A stretch of DNA of 64,000 nucleotides from Phanerochaete sordida (Eukaryota; Basidiomycota; Agaricomycetes; Polyporales; Phanerochaetaceae). Position numbers and translations under genes: made by a program. The stretch covers positions 62,001-126,000 of the forward strand of contig BPQB01000001.1 of assembly GCA_019973155.2 (NCBI GenBank), given 5' to 3'. Of this stretch, positions 31,639 to 47,377 are shown one piece after another. Position 1 is the first letter of the stretch. Each line of letters starts with the position of its first letter. The notes under the pieces were generated by a model that did no database searches, was not told where the DNA came from, and worked only from the letters and a program-made list of their open reading frames with translations.

Positions 31639-34412
31639 ATGGCCGAATACCACTATGACGAGTCCGGCAGCATGGCCGCATACTTCCTCCTCACTTTCCT
31701 ACTCGTCGTTTTGATACCACTTACAATGTCTTCATCATCCGTATTCTGTGAGCTACCTCTCTGAGGCTATAGTGATGTATGCTAAACGTACACAGCTCGC
31801 ACGCAGGACAAAGACGGCTGTCCGTGCCAAGAGTGTGTCAACCACCGTGCGAACCTCCGCCCGAGCGTGTTCAGTCCAAAGGCCAGGAGACGGTGCGTGA
31901 TGGGCCGCTATTCCCATGGCTATTCTTGCTGACGGACTGCTGGCTAGACTGTTCATCCTCACCGCCGGCTGGTCAATCTTCGCGTTCGTCGTGTACAAAG
32001 TCGCGTCGTCCAAGATTGAAAGCAAGGTGTACAACCCCTTCGAGATCCTTGACATCAGTATGGTATGTCTGTACATCTCCATTCTCTTGGTTTGGCTTCT
32101 AAACTCGTGCAGGGGACGTCAGTAAAAGAAATCAAGTCGCATTACAAGAAGCTGTCGCGGAAATTGCAAGTACATTTCGCCTCAGGATGTCGTGTGAACA
32201 GAACACAGGACCCGCAATTCTCCCTTCATGCCCTTCACGGCATTCTCGACGATGTCAAGGAGTCACCACCTTGCCACCTTGATAGTGATGTCTCCCGCCT
32301 TCCACCAATTCGTCGTGGGTACAGGGAACTCCTGCCCTGCACGCCCGAAGTTCAGGTTACCGTGGTGGCATACCGTTGGGCTGTCGCTACACGCAGCGGT
32401 CAGGGTACCACCTTGGTTATCTGTGATCGAGTGGTAGCGAACGCGTGCCGCTCGCTCTGTCAGCGGGACACGCGCTAGCAGTTGTCGGCAATGGCTTATG
32501 ATGGTCTCAAACATCATGCTATGGCGCCAAAGCGAGCTATCCTACTTACACGAATGGCTAAAGGCTGTTCAGTCGAGCTCTCACTCAGTCTTGTTGTTCT
32601 GTCCACACGATATCCTCTCTCTATGCCATATCCAACGAGCTAACGCACGCTCACAGCCATCCCGACAAGGTCAAACTGGGGATCAACGACACTATCGAGG
32701 CTGTTGAGGCCCGCTTCGTCGAGATCACGAAGGCTTACAAAGCGTATGCCCCTGCTATTCTCCCATCGTACTAGCGTTAACTCGTATCTGCCTCGTAGAT
32801 TGACCGACCAGACTATCCGCGAGAACTGGGAGAAGTATGGTCACCCCGACGGGCGGCAAGAAGTGTCCATGGGCATCGCACTGCCGAAGACGATTATCGA
32901 GGGTCGAAACCGTATGCTTGTCTTGGCAGCGTACGGCCTGGTATTCGGTGGTATGCTCCCTGCGCTTGTCGGCCGGTGGTGGTTCGGTAACCGCGACAAG
33001 ACAAAGGACGGCGTGAATGCGCGCTCAGCGGCCGTATTCTTCAAGACCCTCGGCGAGGAGTCTGGTCTCGATGACGTCGTCGCGTCGCTCGGCAAGAGCT
33101 TCGAGTACGAGCGGCCGTCGAAGAAGGGCTCGTCGGCTGAGCTCGACGAGCTCGAGAAGGAGATACAGACGACGCTGGGTGCCAAGTGGACTACCCTGAA
33201 GAACCTGGCAGAAGTTGAACCAAAGCAGCACGAGGCCCGGCGCCGCGCATTCGTTCTGCTCTATGCCCACCTTCTGCGACTGCCGATCCAGAGTTCAGCG
33301 CTGCGCAAAGGTACCGAACTCACTCCTGCATATATTTCTGTTGCTGACGCGCGTTCACAGAACAAGCGGATATTCTGCTGACGACGCCAGCGCTCCTGAA
33401 CTCGCTCCTGAACATCGTACTCTCTCGCAACTGGCTGTGGCCGACACTTGCTGCGATGCGTCTGCATGCATACCTCTCCCAAGCGCTTCTGCCTGGCGAA
33501 GACACCGCGAGGCTTGCACAGCTCCCTGGCATCAAGCAGTCCGAAGCGAAGGAGCTCGCGAGGGAGCTGCACGTCATGAACGCACTGCCCGAGGCCCTCG
33601 AGAAGAAGGACGACGGCCGTGCACCTGAAATCAAGAAGGCGCTGTCTCGCTGGGGCAAGCTCGACGTCGTCGATGCTTCCTTCAAGGGTACGTCGTCGTT
33701 CCATCGCGTGTGTGCGCTACTGACCGTGTCGACAGTCATTGGCGAGCGCGTCGTGTCTCCTCTGTCGATCGTGTTCCTCGTTGTCAAGCTGCGCATCGTC
33801 CCGCCAACAGGTAGCCCGGCAGTCAAGTCTGAGAAGGACGACGTTGCTGTCCCGGTACGCGACCGCGCTGAGGAGGAGTTCCTGACCGGCCGCAAGGACG
33901 CGGAGGACATGCCAAAAGGCCTGAGCGACATCGGCTTCGCGCACGCGCCGCACTGGCCGGCGAACCGGAAGCCGAGCTGGTGGATCGTGCTCGCGGACCC
34001 GAAGATCGGGAAGGTGATCGTGCCGCCAATGAAGATCACGGACGTGCCGCTGGCGGACGCGGGCGCGGCGCGCGACTGGCGGGCGTACAAGATGCAGTTC
34101 CAGGCGCCGCAGCAGGCGCAGACGTTACAGTGGAAGCTGCACCTGGTGAGCGACACGTTCGTCGGCGAGGAGGTCGTGCGCGACATCACGCTACGCATCG
34201 AGGAGGCGGGCCCCGGCGCGGCCGACGAAGACGAGATCAGCGACCCCGAGGAGGACTCGCTCGCGGGCCAGATGGCGATGATGCGCGGCGGGCGCGTCAA
34301 GCCCGCGCGCGCGGCGGGCGACGGGAGCGATGATGAGAGCGACGACGACGAGAGCTCGACGGACGACGACAAGAAGGCTGCGGACGACGACAGTGATAGC
34401 GATAGCGACTGA
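31639..34412 (+). CDS. SEC63: ER translocon component Sec63 (J-domain membrane protein)
   Basis: Eight exons (31639-31747, 31796-31892, 31948-32062, 32113-32165, 32657-32743, 32799-33310, 33361-33687, 33736-34412) join to 658 residues. The N-terminus YHYDESGSMAAYFLLTFLL is typical, with transmembrane helices here, at LFILTAGWSIFAFVVYKV and at LVLAAYGLVFGGMLPALV. The lumenal J domain reads YNPFEILDI...SHYKKLSRKFHPDKVKL, with HPD restored only by splicing a 491-nt intron (32166-32656) that has a GC donor (GCAAGT). Sec63 and C2-like domains follow (WWIVLADPKIGKVIVPP), then a long acidic tail rich in Asp, Glu and Ser, which binds Sec62 in yeast. It recruits BiP/Kar2 to the Sec61 channel. Confidence 0.93.
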
Positions 34413-34864
34413 GCAGTAGTACCGGTTTCTCCACTAGGGACGTGTATTTAATTGTGTGGTCTGACGTACACTCTGGGATCATGGTGGCCATACGCGATAT
34501 CCCAGGATCTGGATCTACAGTACAACTACGCTGGTAATCGTGTAGATTGTGGACGGGTCGCGCCTGGATATATCTTCTTGAGGCACTTCAGCTGAGTCCT
34601 GGTGGTGGCTGTACCGCACCTTCTAGGCGGACTCGGACTGCTTGTCGCGTTCTTCAGTTCGCGTCGAGAACTCAGTGCACAGTACGCATCGGGCGATGTG
34701 AAACGAGAAACCCGTCAGTTTCTTTGCAGATTGAGAGGATGGCAGATAGAGTACAGCATGCATGGTAACGACAGCAAGATGATCGTGAAGGGGCATTAGC
34801 AATAACGATATATGGAGCAGGCACAGTCCGATGCGAGGACACCATTTTTGCAGAGAGAGACGGC
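34413..34864. other. tail-to-tail intergenic region between SEC63 and RPC1
   Basis: About 450 bases between two convergent stop codons, expected to hold both polyadenylation regions. No gene or repeat is evident. Confidence 0.5.
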
Positions 34865-39741
<4,877 letters not shown>

Positions 39742-40068
39742 CTTCCCTCTTGACCCGCCTGCTCAAGTAAATTGAAGTCGGTTTCAGCCAAAGCGTGTCC
39801 AGAGGTCGTCGAGCACGCTTTCAGGTCCGCAAGTGAGACCAATAGCGGCGCTTGCACGTCTTATCTGCCTCAGAGTCGTACAGCACGCCGGGAGTCGTGG
39901 TCAAGCCAGGGCGAGCCGAAGGAGAGTCGAGGTCGAAAGGCAAGAAGTAGTAACCCTAACCCGAATATCGACGCGCCCAATCTGGACGTCGACGCGTGCA
40001 CAGGCGTCTACGTGACTTGCGCGTCCTCGAGCGGACGCACACCTCTCCTCCATCCTCTCCCCTCGACC
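39742..40068. promoter_or_regulatory. shared promoter of RPC1 and SCL1 with a telomere-repeat-like box
   Basis: This 327-nt divergent promoter contains TAACCCTAACCC at 39951-39962, two copies of the CCCTAA telomere repeat. Such boxes are bound in other fungi by Tbf1/Teb1-type Myb proteins in housekeeping gene promoters. Binding here is inference. Confidence 0.5.
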
Positions 40069-41215
40069 ATGTCCAGAACCTCGTATGATAGGTCAGTGCA
40101 CTCTGCAGAGTAATCTCACTTCTATCCAGTCTCTGACATTGACTGTGAAATAGATACCTTACCGTCTTCTCCCCGGAGGGACGGCTGTACCAAGTCGGTC
40201 AGTTCGAAGCGTGCGCGACGAAGCCTGAGCAAGCGAGCTGACGGCGTCACTAGAATATGCCTTCAAGGCCATCACGGGCTCTGGCCATACCGCTATCGCA
40301 GTGAGGGGGAAGGACACCGCGGTTGTGATCACGCAGAAGAAAGTGCCCGTACGTCATGTCCAGCCTTCAGTCTGCCACATACGCCTGAACGCCGCTCGAC
40401 TACGCAGGACAAGCTCCTCGACTCTAACACCATCACCCACCTGTACAGTATAACACCAACAATAGGCTGCGTCATGACCGGTCTCGTCGGTGCGTTCGCC
40501 GCTTCTAAGCTGCTTCATTTGATTAGGCTGAAGGATGCTCATCGACATGTAGCGGACTCGCAAGCACAGGTCTACCGTGCCCGCGCTGAGGCAGCAGAAT
40601 TCCGCTACAAGTACGGCTACGAGATCACGCCGGACGCGCTCGCCAGACGTATGGCAAATATCAATCAAGTCTATACCCAGCGTGCAGCCATGCGGCCTTT
40701 GGGAATCTGTACGCCACCGCCCAACTCGAGCATATATATGTGGCTGCTAACATGTTGAATGCAACAGCGATGGTCCTGATCGGCATCGACCCAGAGTTCG
40801 GTCCCCAGTGCTTCAAGCTTGACCCTGCCGGATACTTCGTCGGCTTCCACGCCACCGCTGCTGGACAGAAGCAACAAGAAGCCATGAACCACCTCGAGAA
40901 GAAGTGGAAGAAGCTCGACTCTGGCAACGGCGGCGAGGACGCGGCGAAAGCTGGGAAGACTCTCAACCGGGCAGAGGTCATCGAGGTGCGTGATGATGCC
41001 TCATGGCACAGCCCACGGATCGCGTTAAACGGGCTTCACAGATGGCTATTGAGGCGATATCAACCGTTCACGCGACAGACTTCAAGCCGGGAGAGGTCGA
41101 GATTGGTATCGTCTCGGATGCCGAGGACGAGGACGTCAAGACCCGCGGACACTGGCGCGTGATGGGTGAAGACGAAGTAGAGAAGCACTTGCTGGCCTAT
41201 GCAGAGAAGGATTAA
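40069..41215 (+). CDS. SCL1: 20S proteasome subunit alpha type-6 (alpha1, Scl1)
   Basis: Seven exons (40069-40091, 40154-40197, 40252-40348, 40407-40489, 40553-40708, 40768-40985, 41042-41215) join to 264 residues. The alpha-subunit N-terminal signature is rebuilt by splicing: [20 protein letters not shown], then [20 protein letters not shown]. Other family features are [40 protein letters not shown] and [20 protein letters not shown]. It forms part of the outer ring of the 20S core and lacks the catalytic Thr of beta subunits. The first exon is only 23 nt. All phases agree. Confidence 0.95.
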
Positions 41216-41519
41216 TGACGACCTGTATTATCTATGGACTGTTTCCCCGCTACGCTTTCCTACCCCCTCGGTAACGAACTGAGATGCGTGACCTCTGTCG
41301 CGGCATGCGACTGTCTGTGCGTGTAACACTTGCCTTGAATTACAATTCCCCGGCGCAGAGCACCTTATTGCGATCCATGCAGCTTGACACACTTGTGGTA
41401 AACCGTTCAGCACCGAGCTCATTGCTCAAGCACATGCTCGTATGAGCGCTTACCAGCATGACGTCCCAATCCGGAGGTCTCCTGGAGGATACACACCTTG
41501 ATCCTATACCACCCTCACC
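41216..41519. other. intergenic region between SCL1 and KGD4
   Basis: About 300 bases between two genes on the same strand, with no recognisable element. Confidence 0.45.
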
Positions 41520-41964
41520 ATGCGCCCTTCACCACGCCTACTTGACGCCGCCGCGCAGCACGCCCGGAAGCCTCTCATACAATTTGTCGGCAGGCGGCAC
41601 TGGCCCTCGAGTGCGTCGTCTGGGATGTCTACGCGCCTGACGGCGGGCTAACGGAGTCCCCCAGCCCCGGAGCCGCAACACCCGCACCCGAGCGCGCCTG
41701 CCGACGTCCAGAACGCGTTCAGCGACTTCTTGAACAAGTTCAAAGCGTCCGCCAGCCGCGCGACGCAGCCCCAGGCCGCGGCCAGCTCGACCGGCAAGAA
41801 CGGCGAGACCGTGCAGAGCTTCACCGACTTCTGGCAGGCTCCCGAACGGCTGTGGAGGCGGCGGATATCGGAGGAGGAGATGGAGGCTATTTCGGTGCGT
41901 CCGACACGTCTCTGTGGCTGCTGTCATCTTCTCATGGCTTCTGTAGAGCGGAGGAGCGTACTAG
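41520..41964 (+). CDS. KGD4: KGD4/MRPS36, E3-recruiting subunit of 2-oxoglutarate dehydrogenase
   Basis: Exons 41520-41610, 41665-41894 and 41947-41964 join to 112 residues. The N-terminal block HARKPLIQFVGRRHWP matches the family pattern KPLIxFxGKRxxP. It is followed by PEPQHPHPSAP and, near the end, DFWQAPERLWRRRISEEEME with the terminal SGGAY, also typical. The protein (once called mitochondrial ribosomal protein YMR31/MRPS36) anchors dihydrolipoyl dehydrogenase to the 2-oxoglutarate dehydrogenase complex in the mitochondrial matrix. The last exon is only 18 nt including the stop. Confidence 0.85.
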
Positions 41965-42648
41965 GTGTCAAATCCGATGAGGGCCGATGCCCGACTAATA
42001 TCTCTACGTACTACACAATTCACTGGGTTTTCTGCTCTATCCATGCATCTCCTCTCTCATCTGACGTGCACCGTGCATTTATCGTGTTTCTGCAGAGTTC
42101 AGCCCTTTTGTCGCGATGCGAATGCACGTTGCGCACTGGCAACCCCGCAGAATAGCTAACATCAAGACCCTCGTGTATGCATGTTCCGTCAAGGCATGCT
42201 ATGACCATTTGCGGCATCTTAGGGGTGAGTGAATGTCGGGCTCAGGTAAACCCAAAGCCAAAGGGGCTGGGTCACAAGGATTTGCGAGCAAGACTGGCCC
42301 ACCGCTGCATAGGCCCTAATTCACTGATATCAGTCCGTGACAACTTTTGAAGGATCGTAGAGCTACTTGCAGGACCAGCTTTCGCTTCGTGCTGTATCGG
42401 CCTACTTAGAAAGAACCTTTGGACATCACCACAAAGTTGGGATTCGGATGACCATCATGGGAATAATGGCATGTGCTGTCTCACCCTGGAAAGGTCAGTT
42501 CAACGTTCGCTATTGTACAATGGCGCACTAGTTTTGCAGGTCACGGGTCACTGAGTGGCTATAAGAATCCTTCGCACATCTACTCTACTTCAGGAAAACT
42601 CCATCCCTTTCACTCCCATCCGCCAACCTGCGACGGACACCAGCCAAC
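41965..42648. promoter_or_regulatory. intergenic region with TATA box before the first MGQRHQAF gene
   Basis: A TATA-like TATAAGAA is at 42560-42567, 82 nt ahead of the start at 42649, a good position for a core promoter. The remaining 0.6 kb has no recognisable gene. Confidence 0.5.
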
Positions 42649-44930
42649 ATGGGTCAGAGACACCAGGCCTTCATCATCGCTAAAGTCAGGCCTCACGGCG
42701 CAAGCATGCGCAAGTACCGCTGCATCGCTGCCTATCACAGCCAGTGGTGCTACGGAACGCTCCCTCTGCGCGCTGCCTACCGGGTGCTGCAGGCGGTCAA
42801 GCAACCCGAGAACGCAGCGGTCATCCGCGAAGAACTCCGGAACATCGACGGGAAGTACGGCCGCTACGACGAAGAACCCAAGATTCCACGGGCGCCTTGT
42901 CCGCTTGTCGCGACTCTCCTCGGGAACAGCTGGGACGTCGACCTGTCCCCAAAGGACATGTATATGAGTGGCGTATCGCTCGATAACGCGCTGTTGCATG
43001 CGGGAATGCATGTATGGGGCGGCGGTGAGTGGCTCCTGCTGTGTAACCTCGCAAGCTCATCGCATGTGCAGATAACAACGATGGTGTCACCGTGATCGAC
43101 GTCACGAACCCTGAGGCCCCCGCGTACGGGTTCTCCACCAACGGCACCAGAGTCAAAGACGCCACAGGCTATATCAAGTGCTACTATAACGTACCCCGCG
43201 AGGACGAGTATGCGTCTGAGGGAGACGACGAAGAATCTCTCCGTCTGCCTTCGCTCGTCGACAACCTCGACATAGAGGAGTACGCAGAGCGCTGGCACGC
43301 CCTCCAAACCCCCGAGAACCATAGAAAGAGTGAGAGATATTTTGCGAGATCCATTGTGACAGCTATCAGCGATTTGCATGATTTCCCTTTGGTGGAGCCT
43401 TCCGCTATGCGCGACGCTTGGTACCCGGAGGAGGAGGCCGAGAACGAGGAGAAAGACAAGGGCGAGGCGGAGGGCGAAGACAAACCTGGGAGCGCGCAAG
43501 CAGGGCAGAACCACGGGCGGAACCATGTGGCCACCGGCGACCCTCCTTCCCTGGTCGATATCACGCTGCGCAAATCCATTGAGCAAGCTATCGCGACGGA
43601 AGATGCGAGTGGCTTGGAAGATCTCCCCTTCTTACAGGACAGGATGCATATCGTCGACGACATGCTCCGCACTCTCTCTCCCTTCCCAGACTTCTTCCTG
43701 CCCCTTCTGTCCCGGTTAGTGAAGGCAGAGAAATACCGTGGAACCTCCCTGGACCTCGCTGGCTATTCCTTGTCGGTGCACCAGATCCTCAGCATCACCG
43801 CAGCGCTACCCGAGATCCTCTCCCTCAATCTCTCGCGGAACAGCACCCTAACCGTCGCCGATGTCCGCGAACTCCTCCGAGCGCTCCCTTCGCTCAACAG
43901 ACTTGTCATCATCAACTGCGCCGCCGTCCACGACGCCGAGCTCGTGGCGCTCATGCACGATGATGCAGAGACCCTTCGAAATATTCACTCTCTTCTGCAC
44001 CCTGCCCTCATGCGTGCGTGCGTTCAATCGCCGCCGTCGACGGGCGGACACCCCTGGTTCCCGAGGAAAGCAGCCGTACATTCGGGCCTCCCGATACGCA
44101 TGACGGTCGTCACCTTCGAGCACTCGCACCCATCGACACCAGGTGTATCGTTCCCTTTCGTTGCCCCTGGGGTGATCGTGCAGGGCCTCACAGATCTCTA
44201 CACTGCGTGCCTCCATCACACCACCGCGATGGACGACATGAGCGGCGGCCGCGTCCTCGAGGTTGCATTCGCGGGCGTGGCCCGTGCCCCCGACGTACCC
44301 TGGCATGCACGCACCGCCGTGATGCCACTGCCGCTCGAGCTCAAGACGGCCATCATGGGCGCCGACAGCTGGCTCCTTCTCCTTGGCCCCTTGCCGGACG
44401 TGCGCTCTACGCGCGGCGTGGGGTACGCCTTCCTACGCCTCAGACCCGAGCCAGAGGAACCTGCGGAATGCCGAGAACCAGCAGCCGACACCGAGGCGCC
44501 CTCGACAGCTTCCGCGGCCAGCACCACCGAGGATGGTGCTGCTCCGGCGAGTGTGGCGGAGTCGGCGGAAGCCTCGACAGCAGAGGACAAGGACGGTACA
44601 GATGCGGGAGTCAACTACGAACTGCACGATCTTCGCAGTTTCTTGCGCACGACCGAGCAAGATGGGTGCTCGGCCGTGTGTGAGGAGGCTGTCACCGTCC
44701 TGGAGCAGGTGCTGCAGCAAGTTCATTGCCCCGTGTTCAGCAGGCAAGAAGTCGACAAGAGGCTCGAGAGGGGCCTCATGCATGCTGCGATTCGGTTAAT
44801 GTTCGGTGCTCCTACAGCGATCGCTTGTGTATGCTGCGCGCTCTGCCGACAATTACGATTTATTTCGGGCATGCCCTGTCATCAGATGTGCTTGCGGTCG
44901 CCACTATACACTTGTGTAAACCGCACATGA
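42649..44930 (+). CDS. MGQRHQAF-family protein with leucine-rich region, copy 1
   Basis: Exons 42649-43024 and 43072-44930 join to 744 residues. The N-terminal domain (about residues 1-150) opens MGQRHQAFIIAKVRPHG, followed by KYRCIAAYHSQWCYGTLPLR, and ends around NDGVTVIDVTNPEAPAYGF. An acidic Glu-rich linker follows near residues 250-280, then PPSLVDITLRKSIEQAI and a leucine-rich-repeat-like stretch (LDLAGYSLSVHQILSITAAL, EILSLNLSRNSTLTVADVRE). The C-terminal part has YELHDLRSFLRTTEQDG. I recall related uncharacterised proteins in polypores but no function. The last 45 residues (from LMHAAIRLMFG) do not match copy 2 and may be read-through past an unrecognised intron or a changed terminus. 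Confidence 0.75.
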
Positions 44931-45135
44931 CCTCGCATTGACATAGCGCAGGCTGCAGAAGCACATCGATCAAGATGACGCTGTGAACGTGCCTTTTGAA
45001 CAAGGCAAGTCCGCTGTCGTTGTTGTTGGGTTCACATGGACTGATCAAGAAGCTTCGGTCAAGGAATGATAATAAGGAGAGGAGCACTTCAGATCTCGCC
45101 TCATTCCGCCTCTCACTGGGCTGTTACCGTCGGAC

Positions 45136-47129
45136 ATGGGCCAGAGACACCAAGCCTTCATTATCGCCAGGATCAAGCCGTACGGGTCCTCTGCTGCCAA
45201 GTATCGCTGCATCGCTGCGTACGATAACGGATGGTGCTACGGCTCGCTGCCCCTGCGTGCCGCGCACCGAGTGCTCTGCTCGGTCAGGCAGCCCCAGAAC
45301 GCTGAGGTCATCCGCGAAGAGCTACGAAGCATCGACGGCAAGTACGGTCGCTATGACGCGGGGCCCGAGATGCCAGCTGCGGCCTGCCCGTTCATTGTCG
45401 CCCTCCTGGCCGATAACTGGGACATCGGTCTTGCCCCGGGCAATATCCTCCTTACCGGCAGCTCGCTCAAAGGTTCAATGCTCGAGGTTGATATGCACCT
45501 ATGGGATAGCGGTGCGTACAGTGCGCCTTTGCAGTCTTTCCAAACTCACCGAGCTTGTCAAATTATGCAGATATTGATAATGACGACGGGTACACTGTCA
45601 TCGATGTAACGAATCCTGAGGACCCAGCATACTGCTTTATCGGCTCTGCAAGACGCGACCCAGAGGACGCACGGCGATACATCAGACGGTATTATTGGTT
45701 CCCTGGCGATGCAATCCCGGATGTCACTTCGGCAGACGGGTCGTACGTAGTGGAAGCCCTACCGACGGAGCCTGAGGCTCCTGACGAACGCGACTTGGCT
45801 CTGCGTCGTTACGAAAACGGTTACTTGCCCCTCATCAACCATTTCCAGGACGTGCGACTCCTAGATGCTTCCGCAATACGCGAGGCCTGGTTTCCGGAGG
45901 AGGAGAAAGAAGACGGAAACGTAGGCAACGATGGCGAAGGCGAAAGCGACGAAGACGGAGGTCCAGGCGATGAACTTAAAAGTGAAGGTGGTGAAGGAGA
46001 CAAGAGCGAAGAGGGAGCCGAACAGTACCAAACTCACAGTGCTATAGTTACCAGCGTTCCCTCCCTTGTCGATATCTCCCTGCGCAAGTCGCTCGTCCGA
46101 GCCATCGACTCTGGAGAGACGGGGGCTTTGGAAGACATGCCCTGGCTATCAGAGAGGATGGGCATCGTGGAGGAGATTCTTGATGCCCTCTCTCCGTTTC
46201 CTGACGCTGCGCTGCCATTCCTGCAGAGGCTGGCGAAGGCAAAGAAGTATCGGGGCACCTCCTTGGATCTCGCTGGATATCCTCTCACAGTGTCCCAGAT
46301 AATCAGCATCGCCACGACTCTCCCTGAAATTCACTCGCTGAATCTGTCAATGAATAGTACGCTGGATGTCGCGGACGTCCGCGAGGTGCTAGCACGACTA
46401 CCTTCGCTCGCCCGCCTCGTCCTGATGAATTGTCCCTCTCTGGAGGCCGACGAGCTGGTTCAGCTCGTCGGAGACCACCCAGAGCTCTTCCGCCACATGC
46501 AATCCATAGTCCACCCCGCCTTCATCAACATCTCGAACTCGTCTGTTTGGGCTGGGATGCCCGTGCGTATGGTCGTCGTGGCCTTCAGGTCCCTATCGCG
46601 CTACGCCGGCATTTCGTTCCCGCTCGTCACGCCAGGCGTGCTCATCCAGGGCCTGCTAGACCTTCTCACATTCAAAGAGGACCTGACCGCTGGCGCGAGC
46701 CTGTACATGCACGGCAAGCGTGCCCTGGAAGTCGCCTTCGCGAGCCTCCCTCGCGCGTCCGGTACACCCTGGACCGAGCGCACCCTCGCGAGGCCCTTCC
46801 TATTCCCCAAGGCGCCGTCCCACCGGCACACCTCCGATTGCTGGATGCTGTACGTCAGTACTGCGTCTTTCCCTCCAGACCTGAAAGACGATATGGGGTA
46901 CGCATTTCTGCAGCTCCAGCAGACAGTACTATCCGACGGCGAAGAGAGGGCCGTAACCTGGCGCGATTTCCTGCTCCACGACCTGCGCAGTTTTATGCGC
47001 ACGACCGAGCAACAGGGCTATCCCAGCGTCCCCGAAGATTTGGCTGGTGCCCTAGAAGGAGCTATTGAGAAAAACAAGCTGCCCGTGTACACCAGGGAGC
47101 AGATTCTAGAATCCACAGGGGGGCGATGA
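45136..47129 (+). CDS. MGQRHQAF-family protein with leucine-rich region, copy 2
   Basis: Exons 45136-45511 and 45571-47129 join to 644 residues. Exon 1 is 376 nt, the same length as in copy 1, and the intron falls at the same place and phase, so the two genes are a tandem duplication. Shared blocks are MGQRHQAFIIARIKP, KYRCIAAYDNGWCYGSLPLR, NDDGYTVIDVTNPEDPAYCF, an acidic linker rich in Glu and Gly, PSLVDISLRKSLVRAID, EIHSLNLSMNSTLDVADVRE and LHDLRSFMRTTEQQG. The C-terminus ends soon after TREQILES. The function is unknown; leucine-rich stretches suggest protein binding. Confidence 0.78.
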
Positions 47130-47377
47130 AATCATGAATACTGAATATCGAACTCGCACCAGAGCTTTCCCAGCATCGTCAGTCCTGTAATTACCATAGA
47201 ACAGATGATGGGCCCGTCTTGCACGCTGAAATCGATTCACGAGCAAGCTGCTGTAGCATTGGTAGAGGAAATGAAGCATAATTATAGGGAAGGGCGTGAG
47301 CATGGTACATTTTGCGAGAACCAGACCATCATACGACACAGGACAGCAGGACAGAAAACCAAAACCCAAACGAGCAA

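Noticed and set aside
32263..32517. 84-residue minus-strand frame inside the SEC63 intron
   Set aside because: No recognisable domain and no clear start context; kept only as a note on the unusual intron.
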